Shown: one piece after another, positions 5,507-6,433 of the stretch
Position numbering within the stretch: position 1 is the stretch's first letter
How the letters are laid out: every line of letters starts with the position of its first letter
Source: Verrucomicrobiota bacterium
GTDB lineage: Bacteria > Verrucomicrobiota > Verrucomicrobiia > Limisphaerales > J093
Length of the DNA: 6,433 bases
NCBI GenBank assembly: GCA_029907285.1
Contig: JARYMD010000259.1
Coordinates: 1-6,433, forward strand
Direction of reading: 5' to 3'
Position numbers and translations under genes: made by a program
The notes under the pieces: model-generated
The model's input: the letters and a program-made list of their open reading frames with translations, nothing else
Told to the model about the DNA's origin: nothing
Databases searched by the model: none

Positions 5507-6433
5507 CTACCTGTCAAACCTGACCGGACCATACACGCGAACAGCATACGGTCCGAATACGTCCCGCAACCAGCCATTCACCACGCCCACAACACGTTGC
5601 TCGCCAAACACCGGCACGTACAATAACCCGCGCCATGGCGAATTGATCACGTATTCGATTGTCCTGCCGGTTGTGTTCACCGCCACAAGATATTCGCCGT
5701 CGGGACAGTCCCCTTGTCCCGCCTTAACAACCAGCAACGCGCTGATTATGCTGCTGTCCAGCGCCTCGTTAAAACCATCAGAAGGATTGGGGTAACTGTG
5801 CACCTTCGGCCACCATTTGCGTTTCCCGGCAAAAAGAGATTGGCGCGCGTTAACCTCCGAAACCACCGCATGCAAATCCCGCCATGTCCCCAAATGTTCA
5901 CGCATCCGCCACCGCCCATCATCAAAAGTGTAATAGAACAATCCGTCAGCCCCTTGAACCAAAGCACAATAGGTCATGCACCTTAACTCATCGTACGTCG
6001 GAGGACGAAACGGTCCCGGAGCCGAAATTGCATCAGTGTGATAGCTCCAATCAAATGCCTGAACCACGCCCACCAGCTTCTTTTTCGGCCCAATCGCGAG
6101 CCGCGCCAGTTGCAATTGCTGGCTGAAACCCGCCAGCGGCTGCCATGGCACAGGATACCGATCTACAAAAACAACATCCGCTTCCACCCCGTAATGCGCT
6201 GCAGTTGCGCCGTGATACACCGTGATCGCCACCGGCTTGGTCGCCCCGGATTGTCTCCACCACCGACAATCCTCCGCAACATGCGCTGGATCAAGCCTGT
6301 GCAGATCGGGTTCGTCGCACAGATACCATCCCCACAACGCCCGGTGCCGATCAAAATCCCGCAAAATCTTCGCGGCTTTTTCCCGATCAAATCGAGCGCC
6401 CGCACTTGCACCAGGAAAGGCCAGAACACCTAA
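5507..6433 (-). CDS. TIM-barrel glycoside-hydrolase-like protein, C-terminal part (5' end beyond window)
   Basis: The frame is open from the window edge (first codon at 6433-6431) to the TAG at 5509-5507: 308 residues of a longer protein. Start-like TTG 6364 is not the start, because convincing protein continues upstream (FDREKAAKILRDFDRH). Counting from the edge, ALWGWYLCDEPD (32-43) is the classic end of a barrel strand with an acidic D-E-P, and E41 is a plausible catalytic acid/base. VDRYPVPW and LVGVVQAFDW follow as further strands. The segment GADGLFYYTFDDG (161-173) looks like late barrel strands, and the last 80 or so residues form a beta-rich tail ending GPYAVRVYGPVRFDR. The pattern resembles clan-A-like or beta-galactosidase-like hydrolases. 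I cannot name a family or substrate, and the N-terminus that would show any signal peptide is missing. Its stop lies 3 bases from the stop of the convergent dehydratase gene. Confidence 0.85.
   Translation of the reverse strand, partial: LGVLAFPGASAGARFDREKAAKILRDFDRHRALWGWYLCDEPDLHRLDPAHVAEDCRWWRQSGATKPVAITVYHGATAAHYGVEADVVFVDRYPVPWQPLAGFSQQLQLARLAIGPKKKLVGVVQAFDWSYHTDAISAPGPFRPPTYDELRCMTYCALVQGADGLFYYTFDDGRWRMREHLGTWRDLHAVVSEVNARQSLFAGKRKWWPKVHSYPNPSDGFNEALDSSIISALLVVKAGQGDCPDGEYLVAVNTTGRTIEYVINSPWRGLLYVPVFGEQRVVGVVNGWLRDVFGPYAVRVYGPVRFDR
5701..5721. repeat. Perfect 7-bp-arm palindrome inside the hydrolase gene
   Basis: CGGGACA (5701-5707) and TGTCCCG (5715-5721) are perfect inverted arms around a 7-base loop, GTCCCCT. 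The element lies wholly within the minus-strand reading frame and encodes about AGQGDCPD (edge residues 238-245), a Gly/Cys-rich patch just before the beta-strand DGEYLVAVN. It has no run of T on either side, so it does not look like a terminator. It may be a small palindromic repeat inserted in frame, or chance. Confidence 0.5.

Noticed and set aside
6362..6364. TTG as the start of the hydrolase gene
   Set aside because: The frame stays open to the window edge with plausible protein sequence, so the true start is outside.

Overview
The window looks like a chromosomal segment of a moderately GC-rich bacterium, most probably a member of the Verrucomicrobiota (Pedosphaerales/Limisphaerales-like). 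That placement is an inference. It rests on the style of the intergenic palindromes (CCGCGGACTCACGTCCGCGG type), on weak or absent Shine-Dalgarno sequences, and on the feel of the protein sequences. No rRNA or other marker gene is present to confirm it.

Layout. Bases 1-290 are non-coding and hold two almost identical 93-bp tandem units (91/93 matches) followed by a decayed third unit. Each unit carries two related palindromes in opposite orientation, the arrangement of a REP/BIME element. A good sigma-70-type promoter candidate (TTGTCA, 17 bp, TATACA) follows at 331-359. Five tightly packed plus-strand genes come next: hisF (384-1187), hisI (1180-1581), a small multi-pass membrane protein of unknown function (1581-2114), trpE (2118-3641) and a FlaA1/CapD/WbpM-type nucleotide-sugar 4,6-dehydratase (3638-5503). 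Consecutive genes overlap by 8, 1 and 4 bases or are 3 bases apart, so they are almost certainly one translationally coupled operon. A minus-strand gene (5507 to beyond 6433) converges on the operon with only 3 bases between the stop codons. It encodes the C-terminal part of a TIM-barrel glycoside-hydrolase-like protein, and its start lies outside the window.

Function. HisF and HisI are two steps of histidine biosynthesis. TrpE commits chorismate to tryptophan. The membrane-anchored dehydratase makes a 4-keto-6-deoxy sugar nucleotide for a surface glycan. The partner genes hisH, hisE and trpG are not in the window. I see ordinary core metabolism in an unusual mixed operon and no new defence or mobile system. 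The features most worth a second look are the BIME-like tandem repeat, a small insertion at the HisF active-site loop, non-consensus residues in TrpE motifs, and a palindrome inside the hydrolase reading frame.
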